From Planctomycetota bacterium (GTDB lineage Bacteria > Planctomycetota > Brocadiia > SM23-32): a DNA stretch of 6,574 nt. Of this stretch, positions 4,826-6,574 are shown in pieces; position 1 is the first letter of the stretch; every line of letters begins with the position of its first letter. The position numbers and the translations under genes were made by a program. Below the pieces are notes generated by a model that was not told where the DNA came from, searched no databases, and saw only the letters and a program-made list of their open reading frames with translations. Location: NCBI GenBank assembly GCA_018400625.1, contig JAGYMJ010000042.1, positions 1-6,574 on the forward strand, written 5' to 3'.

Positions 4826-6574
4826 TCATTCACTGTTGAAATGAAAATCCTCGAACGCTTCCTCCCGAAGGCCGACCCCCCGTTCCCTCAATTCCGGACG
4901 GGTCGTGAAGGCATCCGGAAAATCGTTGATATGACGCAGAACGCCATCGAAGAAAAACTCCTCGCCCGCCTTTTCCGGGTCGTCGGCAATTGCCGAGAAA
5001 ACGGGGTTGACCAGGAGGTTCTCCTCCTGGACGCCGGTCTCTTCTTCGAATTCCGCGAGTGTTCCCCCCTGCCGGTCGCCGAACACCGTCCGTTCCCCCT
5101 CCGGGAACCGGAGCCAGAAACAGTTGTTTTCCAGTGAGATGTTTTTGCTTTTCGGAACTAACAGAGCAAATCGTTTTTTACTCAGGTTGTCGGTGATGAT
5201 ATTGCCGCGGATGATAGCGTCTTCGGCGTCCGGCAATGCGATTCCAACTATATCCGAACGGAGAAAGACGCTGTTCTCTATGCGTATGCCCTTCGACGCC
5301 CCAATGGCAATAAAATTCCAGGCCCTATTGACTACGCAGTTGTTTATCGTGAGGTTTTCAACACCCCCGCCGGTCACAAACCATGGACTGTAAGACTGGT
5401 AGTGAGCAAAGCAGCGGGTAATCTCGATCTCACGGCTCCGCACGACATTGAAGAGTCCTCGCGTCCAGACACGATTATAATGCTGGAAATACAACCCGTC
5501 CAGGTACACGAATTCCTTATTGAAGATGTCAAAACCCGTATGCAAAATATTCGCACCGTCCAAAACAACCTTTTCTCCCGCTGCCGCCTTAAAGGTTATC
5601 GGAGCACCTGCATCTCCCGTCGTCCGAATCCGAACCCTTTCGTTATATTCCCCACCGGCGATCAAAACGGTATCGCCCGGCCGGGCCCGGTCGGCGGCAT
5701 GGCTGATGCTGCGCCAGGCATTTTCACGGTCACGACCCGAACGGCTGTCGTCGCCCTCGGGCGCCACAAACAACATCCGCGGCTCCGGATCAGAATCTGC
5801 CGTTGTAAAGGACACGGTCCCATACTCCGTGCCGCCCTGCTCCACGCGAAAATGGTATTCCGTACCGGGTTCCAGGCCGGTCAGGCTGAAAGTGTTGAAC
5901 TCGTCCAGATGCGTACCGTGCGGATGATAGGGATTGATGGGGGAAAGCTTTTTGCTGTTCTCTGTTTCCGCGGTTTCTCCCCAATAGACCGCGAACGTCT
6001 CCGGCCGGGAAGCCCACCACTCGATGTTGGCCGTGGTAGCGGTTTTGGAATGAATGAAGGGCCCTTGCACCTTCAGTTCCGGCTCCTCCCAGCCGTCCGG
6101 GCGCCATATTCCAAAAGGTTTTCCACGCGGGCCGCGCGCCGAAAAATCCAATGAGTTCAGCACCCGGGGGCTTCCCGTTTTCTGATCAAAAAGCGGTCTG
6201 ATCACCCGGGAATAGACCTCAAAATGATCACGCATCGCCTCCAGTCCGGTCTCTGTCCCATCAATGCGCCAGGCTCCCCCGGCGTCGCTGTAGCTGTTGT
6301 AATCGCTGTAAAATACCGAACCGATCTCGTCGATATCCACCGCCACGCCCGCGGTGTTATCGAAGATGTTGCCCTGCAAAAACAGGTCCGAAGATTCCCG
6401 CGTCTCCAATGCAGCCTCTTCAAACCCGCTGAAAACGCTGTTGGTCACCCTGACTCCACTGACCCGATGGGTCTGCAACGGGGCGCCTCCGGCAAAGCGG
6501 CATTGATCGAAACGCACATCGGAGCCGCCATGGATATCAATGGCGCCGGCAAACTCCAGGCGCGTGAACCGGAA
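4826..6574 (-). CDS. Large right-handed beta-helix protein with Fn3-like domain, C-terminal part
   Basis: 582 residues are visible. The frame is open to the right edge, so the true start and any signal peptide lie outside; the GTG at 6517 is internal. Three regions can be seen. About 6295-6574 is the end of a parallel beta-helix with short repeats such as VTNSVFSGF and LFLQGNIFDN, closed by a DYNSYSDAG cap. About 5797-6079 is an Fn3-like domain (TTANIEWWAS, then FSLTGLEPGTEYHFRV and VSFTTA). About 5110-5776 is a second beta-helix that opens with a DUF1565-type LFVAPEGDDSRSG and GDTVLIAGGEYNERV and continues with IRIENSVFLRSD, AIIRGNIITDN and ISLENNCFW rungs. Such folds serve in polysaccharide lyases, hydrolases and surface adhesins, and the protein is probably secreted. 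I see no catalytic signature, PEP-CTERM or LPXTG tail. Two stops in tandem (TGA, TAA) end it. It does not obviously relate to the neighbouring genes. Confidence 0.85.
   Translation of the reverse strand, partial: FRFTRLEFAGAIDIHGGSDVRFDQCRFAGGAPLQTHRVSGVRVTNSVFSGFEEAALETRESSDLFLQGNIFDNTAGVAVDIDEIGSVFYSDYNSYSDAGGAWRIDGTETGLEAMRDHFEVYSRVIRPLFDQKTGSPRVLNSLDFSARGPRGKPFGIWRPDGWEEPELKVQGPFIHSKTATTANIEWWASRPETFAVYWGETAETENSKKLSPINPYHPHGTHLDEFNTFSLTGLEPGTEYHFRVEQGGTEYGTVSFTTADSDPEPRMLFVAPEGDDSRSGRDRENAWRSISHAADRARPGDTVLIAGGEYNERVRIRTTGDAGAPITFKAAAGEKVVLDGANILHTGFDIFNKEFVYLDGLYFQHYNRVWTRGLFNVVRSREIEITRCFAHYQSYSPWFVTGGGVENLTINNCVVNRAWNFIAIGASKGIRIENSVFLRSDIVGIALPDAEDAIIRGNIITDNLSKKRFALLVPKSKNISLENNCFWLRFPEGERTVFGDRQGGTLAEFEEETGVQEENLLVNPVFSAIADDPEKAGEEFFFDGVLRHINDFPDAFTTRPELRERGVGLREEAFEDFHFNSE

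Noticed and set aside
5402..6154. Plus-strand open frame of 250 codons
   Set aside because: It is antisense to the beta-helix/Fn3-like coding region. The length reflects the GC-rich reading of the opposite strand, and no family pattern is visible.
6515..6517. GTG as the start of the beta-helix gene
   Set aside because: The frame remains open to the window edge with beta-helix-like sequence, and no ribosome site precedes the GTG.

Overview
The window carries eight protein-coding genes in two divergent blocks plus one convergent gene. I see no RNA genes, mobile elements or CRISPR arrays. The coding DNA is moderately GC-rich, whereas the 249-base divergent intergenic region is very AT-rich. The gene content points to an anaerobic bacterium: a hybrid cluster protein with an Fe-S ferredoxin and Rrf2 regulator, and the oxygen-sensitive ThiH route to thiazole rather than the ThiO glycine oxidase. 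The large beta-helix/Fn3-like protein is a type that is common in PVC-group bacteria such as Kiritimatiellota, Lentisphaerota and Planctomycetota, but also occurs elsewhere. The taxonomic guess is weak and rests on protein type only.

Left block, minus strand (2430 down to 1): an Rrf2-family Fe-S transcription factor, a ferredoxin-like protein with a Cys-rich C-terminal region, a small cupin, and the N-terminal 235 residues of hybrid cluster protein Hcp, which runs off the left edge. Spacings are 28, 43 and 112 bases, so the four look like one operon. Its promoter is close to ideal: TTGACA, a 17-base spacer, and an extended -10 TGATATAAT. A perfect 7-5-7 palindrome (TAGGATT/AATCCTA) lies over the -10, and a third half-site follows in the same 5-base spacing. 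The simplest reading is an autoregulated nitrosative-stress or redox module. The Rrf2 protein senses NO or the redox/Fe-S state and leaves the operator, and Hcp reduces NO (or hydroxylamine) with electrons possibly delivered by the ferredoxin.

Middle block, plus strand (2605 to 4822): a second good sigma70-type promoter drives thiS, thiG and thiH, which make the thiazole half of thiamin. ThiS is the sulfur carrier with a C-terminal Gly-Gly-Gly, ThiG the thiazole synthase, and ThiH the radical-SAM tyrosine lyase that supplies dehydroglycine. thiF, needed to charge ThiS, is not in the window. I found no TPP riboswitch in the leader.

Right block, minus strand (6574 down to 4826): the C-terminal 582 residues of a large protein with two parallel beta-helix modules separated by an Fn3-like domain. 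Its stop lies 3 bases from the thiH stop, and no terminator is visible between the convergent genes.
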